39,846 bases of DNA from Thermoplasmata archaeon (GTDB taxonomy: Archaea > Thermoplasmatota > Thermoplasmata > Thermoplasmatales > Thermoplasmataceae). The notes beneath the pieces are model-generated. The model did no database searches. It saw only the letters and a list, made by a program, of their open reading frames with translations, and had not been told where the DNA came from. Location of the stretch: assembly GCA_021822985.1 (NCBI GenBank), contig JAKAPZ010000008.1, positions 1 through 39,846 of the forward strand. Direction: 5' to 3'. This document shows, in pieces, positions 8,664-16,239 of this stretch; position 1 is the first letter of the stretch, and each line of letters begins with the position of its first letter. A program made the position numbers and the translations under genes.

Positions 8664-8972
8664 TCATCCGAACAGTGAGCTCAGGCCAGCCATTGCGTCT
8701 TCGTCGTTTGCTTCCTGCTTCTCCTCTGCTTTCGGTTCCTCTTTCTTTGGTGCAGATTCTGCCTTTCCATGTGCAGGTGCGGCAGCGACTGCTGCAACTG
8801 ATGCGTTCTTTATGGCATCGTCTATGTTTACCTCTTTCAGGCTTGAAACAAGAGCTTTAAGTCTTGCCTCATCGGGGCTGACTCCAGCCTCTGAAAGCAG
8901 TTTTTTCAGTTTGTCCTCATCTATTTCCTTGCCTGCTGCATGGAGCAGCAGAGCGCCGTATACATATTCCAT
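8664..8972 (-). CDS. rpl12: ribosomal protein P1/L12 (stalk acidic protein)
   Basis: This 102-residue protein is the flexible stalk protein that recruits translation factors to the large subunit. The N-terminal helical dimerisation domain is [22 protein letters not shown], followed by an Ala-rich hinge and a Glu/Lys-rich tail ending [12 protein letters not shown]-like (here [12 protein letters not shown]), the archaeal/eukaryotic P1 type rather than the bacterial L7/L12 type. It follows the L10 stop by 14 bases. Confidence 0.96.
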   Translation of the reverse strand: MEYVYGALLLHAAGKEIDEDKLKKLLSEAGVSPDEARLKALVSSLKEVNIDDAIKNASVAAVAAAPAHGKAESAPKKEEPKAEEKQEANDEDAMAGLSSLFG

Positions 8973-8986
8973 TTTTTATACCTCCT

Positions 8987-9898
8987 TTATCCGAAAAGGG
9001 CTCCGAACCCTTCTCCTACATCTTCTTCCTTTGGTTCTTCTGATTTTGCTTCTTCTTTTGTTTCATTCTTCTCTTCTGCAACTTCTTTTCCGGGTGTGGA
9101 ATTCATGAATATTATGTCAATATTCCCTTCCTCAACGAAATTGGAAGCTATAGCCAGAGACTCAGCTTCCATTCTTGCCTTCACTATCATGTCAGGAATT
9201 ATTTCCTTCACCATGAAGGTTGCACTCTTTGCCACTGCCTTGGCCCCGGCAAATGCTGTTGCAATCATGGACATGACGGTTGCTGGTGTAAGAGACATGG
9301 CTTCCCTGTCAAATATTACTCCACCCTCATAGGCAGTGATCACGTCAACTCCTACGTCCAGCGGGAATATTTCAAGTTTTTCCATTATCTTTGCTTTGTC
9401 CCTGCTTATTTTTTCTCCCTTCTTCACGAACACTGTTTCTTTTTTAATTACTATCTTTCCCTTCTCAATGGCTGTCTGCAACCCTACCTTCTGAAATTCG
9501 CTTATCATTGGCCCGGGTGGGAAATTGGTTTCCTTTGCAGCCACGATTATGTCCTCAGCTGCTATTTCTCCTCCCCTTGCAGCTGCTTTCTGCCTTGAGT
9601 CGTGAAGTGTTGAATACAGTGACACGGGTGAAAGTTCAGTTGTGATAAGTGCTATCTGTCCGTTTATGAAAGGCTCAAGATTCTTTATGTTTGGAAGTTT
9701 AACTTTCTCAATTGACTTTTCGAGAAGCGTTCCTCTTAGAACTCTTATCCTTGCTTTGCCCCTGAGTGCCCTTCTTATGCCCTGAAGTTGTTTTGTCCTT
9801 ATGCCTTTGATGCTCACGAGTGCAGTTACAGGACTGTTGCTTATTTCAGTCGAAAGGTTTTTTACAAAGTCAACTTTCCATTTTGGTACGTTACTCAT
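8987..9898 (-). CDS. rplP0: ribosomal protein P0 / L10 (stalk base)
   Basis: This 303-residue protein anchors the L12 dimers to the L11-binding region of 23S rRNA. The rRNA-binding domain begins WKVDFVKNLSTEISNSPVTALVSIKGIR, an insertion domain lies in the middle (LDVGVDVITAYEGG), and the helical spine for P1 binding leads to a charged linker and the terminal GEGFGALFG motif shared with P1. Its ATG overlaps the L1 stop (ATGA), so L1 and L10 are translationally coupled. Confidence 0.96.
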   Translation of the reverse strand: MSNVPKWKVDFVKNLSTEISNSPVTALVSIKGIRTKQLQGIRRALRGKARIRVLRGTLLEKSIEKVKLPNIKNLEPFINGQIALITTELSPVSLYSTLHDSRQKAAARGGEIAAEDIIVAAKETNFPPGPMISEFQKVGLQTAIEKGKIVIKKETVFVKKGEKISRDKAKIMEKLEIFPLDVGVDVITAYEGGVIFDREAMSLTPATVMSMIATAFAGAKAVAKSATFMVKEIIPDMIVKARMEAESLAIASNFVEEGNIDIIFMNSTPGKEVAEEKNETKEEAKSEEPKEEDVGEGFGALFG

Positions 9899-10539
9899 TG
9901 AAACTCAACCTCCCCTATTTTCACTGCCTTCCCCATGGTAGATTTGATGTAAACAGAGTCTATGTTGCCGGAACCTTTCTCAAGTTTCCCTATTATTCTC
10001 TTCAATACTTCCCTGATGTTTGCAGCAATGGCCTCATCACTCATTGAAAGTGTTCCAACAGGCACATGGAATGTTCTTCTGTCCCTGCTTCTGACCCTAA
10101 CAGTTCTCTTGAGTGAAGTTATCATTGAAGCTGGATCCTGTCCCGGTGGGATTGCCCTTGGAACCTTTCCCCTTGGACCGAGAACCTGACCCAGTGACTT
10201 TCCTATGGATGTCATAAGGGTTGTCTCGGCAATGAAGAAATCAATGCCCCCTACCAGTGACTTAAATCCTTTCTTGTCGTCAGCAAATTTTGAAAGATCC
10301 TCAGCACCAAAAACGTAATCTGCGACGCTTTTTGCTTTTGTCTTCATGTCTTCGCTTCCGAAAACAGCTATCTTTATCTCTTTACCTCTCCCTGATGGAA
10401 GAACTATCTCTTCATTAATCCTGTTTTTGGGATTAGAGAGATCAACTCCTCTCAGGTTTATGGAAATTTCCAGGCTTTCTGTAAATTTCCTCTGTTTTTC
10501 ATTTTGTTTTGACTGCTTTATCTTCTCTTCCAGTGTCAT
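9895..10539 (-). CDS. rpl1: ribosomal protein L1
   Basis: This 214-residue protein forms the L1 stalk at the tRNA exit side of the large subunit. It carries the family motif LGQVLGPRGKVPRAIPPG and the flanking RTVRVRSRDRRTFHVPVGTLSMSDEAIAANI. The start ATG is preceded by a good Shine-Dalgarno (ggaggg in the sense direction, plus strand about 10545-10550). A gap of about 120 bases separates it from L11 and contains its own TATA-like element, so L1-L10-L12 may be a separate transcript. Archaeal L1 is known to repress its own operon by binding its mRNA. Confidence 0.96.
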   Translation of the reverse strand: MTLEEKIKQSKQNEKQRKFTESLEISINLRGVDLSNPKNRINEEIVLPSGRGKEIKIAVFGSEDMKTKAKSVADYVFGAEDLSKFADDKKGFKSLVGGIDFFIAETTLMTSIGKSLGQVLGPRGKVPRAIPPGQDPASMITSLKRTVRVRSRDRRTFHVPVGTLSMSDEAIAANIREVLKRIIGKLEKGSGNIDSVYIKSTMGKAVKIGEVEFQ

Positions 10540-10600
10540 ATTACCCTCCTGCAGATTGCAGTATAACGGGTCTGGCCATCAGGCCAAATTATTATACGCT
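10540..10600 (-). promoter_or_regulatory. leader of the L1-L10-L12 operon: TATA box, small hairpin, Shine-Dalgarno
   Basis: Read on the minus strand, the region has a TATA-like tataataat (plus 10589-10598), a perfect 5-bp hairpin tggcc-tgat-ggcca (plus 10573-10586), and ggaggg just before the ATG. The hairpin falls near the expected transcript start. A Shine-Dalgarno is unusual here, since most first genes in the window look leaderless. A role in L1 autoregulation is only a guess. Confidence 0.4.
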
Positions 10601-10662
10601 ACCCTGATCCGTATTTATGATTAAATACTTTCCCAACTTAATGGTTTTTCGCTTCTTTCTGT

Positions 10663-11133
10663 CTAAAGCTTTATTTCCCCGGATTTTATGAGTTTCTGGA
10701 CTTCGTTTGCGTCCTTTCCCTCGACTTTAATCCCCAGTGAAAAAGCTGTTCCAAGAACCTCGAGCACTGCACCCATGAGATCGTTCGCCATCATTGAGTC
10801 CATCTTTGCTGACGCAACTTTCGTTATCTGCTCCAGTGTTGCATCTCCTGCAACAACTTCCTTTCTCTTTCCTGATGCTGTTTCAATGCCAAGTTCCTTC
10901 TTGAGAAGAGCCGATGTTGGTGGGATTCCGACTTTGATCTCATACAGTTTTTTGGCTGCGTCTGTCACGACAAGTGTTATGGGTACCTGCATCCCTGCAA
11001 AGTCCTTTGTTTTTTCATTTATTTCCTTCACTATCTGCCCAAGGTTGAGACCCAGCGGCCCCAGAGCAGGCCCAAGTGGTGGCCCTGTTGTTGCCTTTCC
11101 GCCCTCTACCATTGTCTTTACTTCCTGTGCCAT
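10663..11133 (-). CDS. rpl11: ribosomal protein L11
   Basis: This 156-residue protein binds the GTPase-associated centre of 23S rRNA. The N-terminal EVKTMVEGGKATTGPPLGPALGPLG and the proline-rich GPPLGPALGPLGLN motif are typical; the C-terminal rRNA-binding domain includes VGIPPTSALLKKELGIETASG. The track begins it at 11157 (MSIRHGIHMAQEV...), but the only TATA-like element lies 8 bases from that codon and about 32 from ATG 11133, and family members start near MAQEVKTMVEGG, so I place the start at 11133. It heads the stalk cluster and is divergent from the comB homologue. Confidence 0.95.
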   Translation of the reverse strand: MAQEVKTMVEGGKATTGPPLGPALGPLGLNLGQIVKEINEKTKDFAGMQVPITLVVTDAAKKLYEIKVGIPPTSALLKKELGIETASGKRKEVVAGDATLEQITKVASAKMDSMMANDLMGAVLEVLGTAFSLGIKVEGKDANEVQKLIKSGEIKL

Positions 11134-11158
11134 ATGAATACCATGCCGTATACTCATT

Positions 11159-11170
11159 TCTTTTTAATAC
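11159..11170. promoter_or_regulatory. shared TATA-like element between L11 and the comB homologue
   Basis: The single AT-rich element ctttttaatac reads as a TATA box in both directions. It is centred about 25 bases before the comB GTG (11190) on the plus strand and about 32 bases before the L11 ATG (11133) on the minus strand. No second candidate exists in the 56-base gap. Confidence 0.45.
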
Positions 11171-11189
11171 TTTTTCACCTTATGGTGAT

Positions 11190-11855
11190 GTGAAAGTTAA
11201 CATCGTTGAAGGCAGGAAAACTCATGATTACGATAAATCTGCAAAGATACTTGTGGATGTTTACAGATCCACTTCCACAATACCTATAATGTTAAAGAAG
11301 GGGGCCCAGAGGATAATCCCGTTTTCCCTGTTGAAACAGGCAAGGGAAATGAAGAAGAGAAATCCTGAATATATTATTGCAGGAGAGAGATATGGATTCA
11401 AGATTCCTGGTTTTGACATGTCCAATTCACCCTATGAATCTGCCCACAAGGATTTATCGGGGAAGACCATAATTTTTTCGTCCACCAATGGAACGAAAGC
11501 ACTTGAAAAAATCAAGGCATCAGAGGTCATATATGTGGCTTCATTCGTAAATTTCTCTTCTACCTGCTCGGATATAATCGAATCTGGCATTGATAAAATA
11601 GATGTGATTCTTTCTGGAAGGCCCGATGGAAAAGCAGATGAAGACCTGTATTTCGGGCTTGCTGTGAAGGAGATGCTTGTGGATGGAAAAGACAGATCAG
11701 ATCATTATATCACTGAAACAAGGAATGGTTCAGGCACCAAAAGGCTTACCATGATTGGAGGAGGCAGGGACGTAACGTATTCGCTGAAAAAAAATTATGC
11801 AGACTTCCCCGTCATATACAGAGATGGAAACATAATCAGGAAATATCCTGAATAA
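11190..11855 (+). CDS. comB: ComB-family 2-phosphosulfolactate phosphatase homologue
   Basis: This 221-residue protein resembles 2-phosphosulfolactate phosphatase, a Mg-dependent enzyme of coenzyme M synthesis. Signatures are ILVDVYRSTSTIPIMLKKGA (family: D-x-R-A/S-T-T-I), IAGERYGFKIPGFDMSNSP, GKTIIFSSTNGTKAL, and a C-terminal region resembling the family. The track's start at 11076 would run through the L11 gene and its promoter; GTG at 11190 fits both the family and the TATA spacing. Coenzyme M synthesis is not expected in a non-methanogenic Thermoplasmatales organism, so the true substrate may be another phosphoester. Its 3' end overlaps the convergent mptE end by 20 bases. Confidence 0.85.
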   Translation: MKVNIVEGRKTHDYDKSAKILVDVYRSTSTIPIMLKKGAQRIIPFSLLKQAREMKKRNPEYIIAGERYGFKIPGFDMSNSPYESAHKDLSGKTIIFSSTNGTKALEKIKASEVIYVASFVNFSSTCSDIIESGIDKIDVILSGRPDGKADEDLYFGLAVKEMLVDGKDRSDHYITETRNGSGTKRLTMIGGGRDVTYSLKKNYADFPVIYRDGNIIRKYPE

Positions 11856-12498
11856 ATCTTATTTTGGCTCCTTCCTCGATTTCCCTGTCTATGATTCTTC
11901 TTGCATATCCAAGTTTCCTTTTCTTTGTGCCAAGATTTCCTTTGCCATAAGGTGCCTGAAAATCGAAACCAGCAAGTATGATCTCTGATGCTCCAAGTTT
12001 TTCAGAAATTTTCACTGATCTGTCACCATCTGTGAAACCTTCAGGATTATACATATCAGTGCAGTTCTGGCAGGTTGGTATGAATAAGCCCTTAAAATTT
12101 GGAACATATTTCCTGATTCGATCCATGTTGTCGCCATGTGAATGGATGAAGATAATGGAACCCTGCATGCAGAAATTTATAATTTTATCCATGTCCCCAT
12201 CAAGATCCGTGACGATAATATGCGGCACAATTTCTTTTCTAATTTTTCCTATTGCAGAGTCTGCTACCACAACTACAGTATTTTGATCCATGAGATCATT
12301 AAGCTTTTCATTGGAAAAATTTTCAGCATTCCCGATCACGAGGAATCTCTTCCCGCTTAATTTCAGAGCCCTGTTCCACATTATTTCACTGAACGAATCC
12401 TGTGAATGAAGCAATTCTGCCGACGTGGAATCCATTGAAAAATTCAATTTGAGGTCTTTTTTCATCTCTGCATATAATTCTCCCCAGAATCTGCTCAT
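11836..12498 (-). CDS. mptE: archaeal 6-hydroxymethyl-7,8-dihydropterin pyrophosphokinase (MptE-like)
   Basis: This 220-residue protein matches the archaeal MptE/DUF115 family, which activates 6-hydroxymethyl-dihydropterin with ATP for tetrahydrofolate or methanopterin synthesis. Characteristic segments are LVIGNAENF (nucleotide-binding loop), VVVADSAIG, PHIIVTDLDGD (family hallmark with metal-binding aspartates), IFIHSHGDN and ILAGFDF. It is unrelated to bacterial FolK. The formiminotransferase and cyclodeaminase in this window need a folate-type carrier, so the enzyme fits the cell's one-carbon metabolism. Its ATG overlaps the stop of the DUF373 gene (ATGA), so the two are co-transcribed. 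Confidence 0.88.
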   Translation of the reverse strand: MSRFWGELYAEMKKDLKLNFSMDSTSAELLHSQDSFSEIMWNRALKLSGKRFLVIGNAENFSNEKLNDLMDQNTVVVVADSAIGKIRKEIVPHIIVTDLDGDMDKIINFCMQGSIIFIHSHGDNMDRIRKYVPNFKGLFIPTCQNCTDMYNPEGFTDGDRSVKISEKLGASEIILAGFDFQAPYGKGNLGTKKRKLGYARRIIDREIEEGAKIRFIQDIS

Positions 12499-13619
12499 GC
12501 ACTCTCTTCTTCCGTCGCAATCCCTGTTTCCGGAACTGATTTTCTCCTTCTTATTCCCGCAGTTATAAGGGCAATTGCGAGACCTGAGAGTATCAATCCT
12601 ATAGACAGTATTGAATAATTAAAATTTGAGAACTTCAATGAATACCTTATGTATCCAATTATGCCGTAGAGCAGCAACTCGGCAGATATAGAGAAAGCTA
12701 TGGCATAATATATGCTATCCATCTTCTCTGAGCCTGCAACATAAATGTCCACAACCTTGAACAGGCCCCTTGAGCCTATGGAGGCATAAATCCAAATGCT
12801 GAACTGCTGCAAAAATATGAGTATGTTATTGAGCAGATTTCCAGTGGATGAAAGAATTGTGTAAGTTGATGCAATCCCAACAAAGAATATTCCGAGGGAT
12901 ATTATGGTGGATATGAACATGATTCTGGCCTGTTCTGAATATTCCCTCAATTTATGCGAGAGAAGTATCATGTTGTCCTTAAGCAGGAATCCCTTTTCCG
13001 TGAAGTATGCACCTATAACTACTATCACAAGTATGAATGCATAGAAAGATGAGTTGCTGTTTGTGCTTCCATATATGGCAAATGCAATTGCAAAGCCCAG
13101 TGCGGCCAGACCATAGGTCAGGAGTATAAGCCCGATAGGCATGGCTATCTTCCTCACAAGCTTCTTGTCCTGCATTGCTCTTACTATATAGTAGTACATT
13201 GACTCAATATTCTGATTATGGCGGACAATAATGTGTTTAATGTATCTTATGGGGGCCCTTGAAAGTATTAACGGAAGAATATAATCATCTTCGGCACCAT
13301 CCGAAATAAGTATGACATCCTTGTATTTACCGGGCTGCATTATCATTTCAAGCTGGGATCCTATGATTTCATCTGATTTTGGTCCAACATCATCATCTCC
13401 AGTAACAAGAGCTATGTCCACATCTTCTCCCTTTGATTGAAGCATTTCATAATGTTTCAGCGCACCGAAAAGGGCATTGGAATCTGAATCTTCAGGATCC
13501 GTAGCAATTAGTTTGACCGCTGCATTGTAGCACTGGGAGTATCCCAGAATGGGGCCCTTTATGCGAGCCTTTTCTCCGAAGTCGTTGTCCCTGTCTACAT
13601 TCAATATTAAAGTGGTCAT
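12495..13619 (-). CDS. DUF373 family membrane protein
   Basis: This 374-residue protein has an N-terminal soluble domain of about 140 residues (LILNVDRDNDFGEKARIKGP, ALVTGDDDVGPKSDEIIGSQ) followed by about seven hydrophobic segments. The N-terminal motifs are those of DUF373, an archaea-specific family of unknown function. DNDFG and GDDDVG put acidic clusters on what is probably the cytoplasmic side, possibly a metal or nucleotide site. A small winged-helix gene lies upstream and mptE is translationally coupled downstream. The N-terminal topology and the function are not established. Confidence 0.85.
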   Translation of the reverse strand: MTTLILNVDRDNDFGEKARIKGPILGYSQCYNAAVKLIATDPEDSDSNALFGALKHYEMLQSKGEDVDIALVTGDDDVGPKSDEIIGSQLEMIMQPGKYKDVILISDGAEDDYILPLILSRAPIRYIKHIIVRHNQNIESMYYYIVRAMQDKKLVRKIAMPIGLILLTYGLAALGFAIAFAIYGSTNSNSSFYAFILVIVVIGAYFTEKGFLLKDNMILLSHKLREYSEQARIMFISTIISLGIFFVGIASTYTILSSTGNLLNNILIFLQQFSIWIYASIGSRGLFKVVDIYVAGSEKMDSIYYAIAFSISAELLLYGIIGYIRYSLKFSNFNYSILSIGLILSGLAIALITAGIRRRKSVPETGIATEEESA

Positions 13620-13665
13620 CTTTGTATATAAATAATTAAAAATGGCTATTTAAAATATCCCTAAT

Positions 13666-13881
13666 TTATTTTGAAGCATAATAACCGGCACTTTTCTGCC
13701 TTGCTATCCTCTTCACATACCCCTTGTTGAGAAGCTCCTGCAAAGCAGCGTTTACAATGGCCTTTCCAAGAGATACCCCTTTCATTATATCATCTGCAGT
13801 TTTAAGCTTGTCGTCTGACACAGCACCCAGTTTTTTCAGGCTTTCATACACCTTCTTTGCGTTTGGAGACAATTCATCCAT
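13666..13881 (-). CDS. small winged-helix DNA-binding protein
   Basis: This 71-residue protein reads as a single winged-helix domain: helix 1 SPNAKKVYESLKKLG, a KTADDIMKGV second helix, the recognition-helix candidate KAIVNAALQELLNKGYV, and the wing KRIARQKSAGYYA. It is probably a transcription factor or chromatin-associated regulator of the kind abundant in Thermoplasmatales. It has its own TATA box 23 bases from the ATG. It lies 46 bases upstream of the DUF373 gene and may be read with it. The target is unknown. Confidence 0.75.
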   Translation of the reverse strand: MDELSPNAKKVYESLKKLGAVSDDKLKTADDIMKGVSLGKAIVNAALQELLNKGYVKRIARQKSAGYYASK

Positions 13882-13898
13882 TTGAGCACCATGAGTAC

Positions 13899-13908
13899 AT
13901 TATATATG
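13899..13908 (-). promoter_or_regulatory. TATA-like box for the winged-helix gene
   Basis: The element attatatatg (plus strand) is centred about 23 bases before the ATG at 13881, as for a leaderless transcript. Confidence 0.45.
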
Positions 13909-14044
13909 TGTATTTATTAATTGCTTCATTGGAAATGTTCAAATTCTCAATGATGAGTTGCGAATATCTGTTTGACCATGAATGAACTTTGAACTGAATT
14001 GCCAATTCTCATGAATTGAGATGTCTCCTGATATACATGAAGTT

Positions 14045-14521
14045 TCAGCAAATTCTGCTGTGGCCCAATGAAGGAATGCAGAGGTATACCTTTACCTGAT
14101 TCATCCTGAAAGCATGCACATGTTCTAGCCAGATGGAAAAATCCCATTTCAAAGCGATAAAGATTACGTTTTGCGTTTCAGATCTGCACTTCACGCTTAT
14201 ATGCTCCATTGCCTGGAATATTCTTTTTTCCACTCCATCCCTGTACCCTATGGCAACAACGAGATCTCTTTGGCATGTTCCGGGTTTTCCTCCGGGTATG
14301 ACATTTATACCCATGGAATGGTGATCATAAGTTGAAGTGCTACCAAAAATAGCTTTAATAATGCCCTCTCCTGTTAATTTTGAGTACATTCCCAATGGCA
14401 TGTCGTAATATATATCTTTTTCATAATTATCTGGAAAATGGTAAATCTCATTATGATAACTATCTATTCTCTGCAGAATTTGTCCTAAATATCCTGATAT
14501 TTCCTCATCCATAAATTTCAT
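14045..14521 (-). CDS. hypothetical protein, unrecognised
   Basis: I do not recognise this 158-residue protein. The track extends it to 14623, but the upstream part is AT-rich and a TATA-like element (plus 14542-14553) lies 24 bases before ATG 14521 (MKFMDEEISGYLGQ). It has no membrane segment. It contains a glycine/proline stretch (INVIPGGKPGTCQRDLVVAIGY), several His, Cys and Trp residues, and alternating hydrophobic patterns typical of a small alpha/beta domain. It lies back to back with the S53 protease gene. A second minus-strand ORF (13947-14147) overlaps its end in another frame, so a C-terminal frameshift cannot be ruled out. Confidence 0.55.
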   Translation of the reverse strand: MKFMDEEISGYLGQILQRIDSYHNEIYHFPDNYEKDIYYDMPLGMYSKLTGEGIIKAIFGSTSTYDHHSMGINVIPGGKPGTCQRDLVVAIGYRDGVEKRIFQAMEHISVKCRSETQNVIFIALKWDFSIWLEHVHAFRMNQVKVYLCIPSLGHSRIC

Positions 14522-14682
14522 AATTTGTAAACCTTGGTACACGATAAATCTTTCGTTTTGTGGACGGTGAAATTTTAACTTTTTTATGCGAAGAAAAAGT
14601 GCTATTTCTTCCCAATTTTTCACTGTTTTTTATATGTCCTATCTTTTTAAAAATAGAATTTGTACCACTATATAATATATGG

Positions 14683-14695
14683 TTATATTTTAATA
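14683..14695 (+). promoter_or_regulatory. TATA-like box for the S53 protease
   Basis: The sequence ttatattttaata is centred about 27 bases before ATG 14716, which supports that start over the 14560 start in the track. Confidence 0.5.
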
Positions 14696-14715
14696 CCAAA
14701 TACAATTGCATTAAT

Positions 14716-15969
14716 ATGGACAAACAGGAAAACAGGAGAAAAGCGCTAGTCATGGGCATAACAGTCCTGGCCATATTTGGATTTACGGGAATATTTATTC
14801 CTATGGCCGAAGGATCGGGTCATGCAATACCACTAGTGGAAACTGTGCACAGCAACCCATGGTTCCTACATGGAAATGTGAGAGGAGCATCCAGCTCACC
14901 AAATTCATATCCGGGCTATATTCCAATTCAGATCTGGAATGCATACCAGTATACCTCAACCGGTTCCTATAACACGAGTTATGGAAGCGGCGAAACCATA
15001 GCTATTGTGGACGCTTATGGCAGCCCCACCATTGCAAGTGACGTAAAAACATTTGATCAGCAGTTTGGATTGCCTGCAGTAAATTTGCAGATTGTGCAAC
15101 CCTTTGGAAAGGTCAGCAAGAATTCAGGATGGGCCCTTGAGACATCCCTGGATGTGGAGTGGGCACATGCAATGGCACCAGCCGCAAAGATAGTGCTGAT
15201 TGAGACACCTTCTGCATCAAACACCTACCTGATAAATGATGCAATAAATTACGCTTATAACACAACCCACGCAAACGTAATATCTATGTCCTGGGGAGAG
15301 GCTGAGAGCAAAGTCAGCAGTTCCAGCCTTGCACAGTACGCTTCAATATTCTCATATGTTGCCAGCCATGGTGTGATACTTGTGGCTGCATCTGGAGACA
15401 GCGGAGCGAATGATGGAACATCATCACCAACTGTCAACTACCCTGCATCAGACCCATCCGTGGTTGGAGCAGGCGGAACAACACTCTATATCAGTGGTGC
15501 ATCTTCAACCGGTGGATCATACGGAACTGAATATGCATGGAATAGTTCAGGAGGAGGAATAAGCTCCTATTTCACAGAACCATCATACCAGACTGCAGCA
15601 GGAATATCACTCTCTGGCAGAGGTGTTCCTGATGTATCATACGATGCAAACCCAAACACCGGCGTATGGGTCTATGACTCTACAGTTGATCAGGGCCAGA
15701 AAGGATGGATACAGGTTGGAGGAACGAGTGCAGCATCACCACAGTGGGCAGCAATATTTGCAGATGCTCAGGCAATTGATGGCTCATCCTCAATAAACGG
15801 CGCAAACGTGCATTCCCTGTTATATGGCATATATAGCAGCAGCAACTACCAGAACGACTTCCATGACATAACACTGGGAAACAATGGAGCGTACTCTGCT
15901 GGTACTGGCTACGATGAAGTGACAGGAATCGGAAGCCCCATAGTCTATAACCTTATAACAAACCTCTGA
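14716..15969 (+). CDS. secreted sedolisin-type (S53) acid protease
   Basis: This 417-residue protein is a serine-carboxyl peptidase, active at low pH. A basic N-terminus and hydrophobic segment (ALVMGITVLAIFGFTGIFI, residues about 10-28) form a signal peptide. The catalytic set is complete: Glu142 and Asp146 in ALETSLDVEW, Asp228 in ASGDSGA, and Ser338 in GGTSAASP. The C-terminal FHDITLGNNG and YDEVTGIGSP fit the calcium site of the family. Only about 40 residues separate the signal from the catalytic domain, so the long prodomain usual in sedolisins is missing. It probably degrades external protein in an acid habitat. The track's earlier start at 14560 is rejected on the TATA and signal peptide evidence. 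Confidence 0.9.
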   Translation: MDKQENRRKALVMGITVLAIFGFTGIFIPMAEGSGHAIPLVETVHSNPWFLHGNVRGASSSPNSYPGYIPIQIWNAYQYTSTGSYNTSYGSGETIAIVDAYGSPTIASDVKTFDQQFGLPAVNLQIVQPFGKVSKNSGWALETSLDVEWAHAMAPAAKIVLIETPSASNTYLINDAINYAYNTTHANVISMSWGEAESKVSSSSLAQYASIFSYVASHGVILVAASGDSGANDGTSSPTVNYPASDPSVVGAGGTTLYISGASSTGGSYGTEYAWNSSGGGISSYFTEPSYQTAAGISLSGRGVPDVSYDANPNTGVWVYDSTVDQGQKGWIQVGGTSAASPQWAAIFADAQAIDGSSSINGANVHSLLYGIYSSSNYQNDFHDITLGNNGAYSAGTGYDEVTGIGSPIVYNLITNL

Positions 15970-15987
15970 TACTTTTTTTAAGTATCA
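15967..15987 (+). terminator. hairpin terminator after the S53 protease
   Basis: A perfect 8-bp inverted repeat, tgatactt-ttttt-aagtatca, starts at the stop codon itself and is followed by a long T-rich run (aaattttatttttttaat). Confidence 0.6.
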
Positions 15988-16191
15988 AATTTTATTTTTT
16001 TAATAATTTTATACAAAATCGCATTATGCGTATAAATCATCTTATTTGCAACAAAAATTTATATTTATTACCTGAAAAAATAATTTGAAAGTTCGCATAA
16101 TACGGAGAATTAAGAGTAATATTCTGATATGATTAGAAATAATATTTTTAAAGAAATACTCGATTTTAAAAGCTGTTTTAGTATTATAAAT

Positions 16192-16197
16192 GTATAC
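16192..16197. promoter_or_regulatory. GTATAC operator candidate, distal site of the MFS promoter
   Basis: The site atGTATACac is centred about 21 bases upstream of the TATA centre of the transporter promoter and exactly 30 bases (about three helical turns) from the proximal GGTATACC site. See the finding on the GTATAC regulon. Confidence 0.5.
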
Positions 16198-16210
16198 ACA
16201 ATAAGGAAAC

Positions 16211-16220
16211 ATTAAATATA
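16211..16220 (+). promoter_or_regulatory. TATA-like box for the MFS-SDR operon
   Basis: The sequence attaaatata is centred about 24 bases before ATG 16240. Confidence 0.5.
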
Positions 16221-16228
16221 GGTATACC
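16221..16228. promoter_or_regulatory. GGTATACC palindrome, proximal operator candidate of the MFS promoter
   Basis: This perfect 8-base palindrome directly abuts the TATA box and lies between it and the expected transcript start. A bound protein would block initiation. Confidence 0.5.
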
Positions 16229-16239
16229 ATGAATTAGGT

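Noticed and set aside
11076-11189. N-terminal extension of the comB ORF in the track
   Set aside because: It overlaps the L11 coding region and shared promoter; the family N-terminus begins at the GTG at 11190.
13947-14147. 66-residue minus-strand ORF overlapping the orphan gene
   Set aside because: No promoter or ribosome site and no recognisable motif; kept only as a possible frameshifted tail.
14560-14715. N-terminal extension of the S53 protease ORF
   Set aside because: The TATA box at 14683-14695 lies inside it and the signal peptide begins at 14716.
16042-16230. 62-residue minus-strand ORF in the AT-rich gap before the MFS gene
   Set aside because: The composition is AT-driven (Ile, Phe, Lys, Asn), it covers the MFS promoter elements, and shows no family match.
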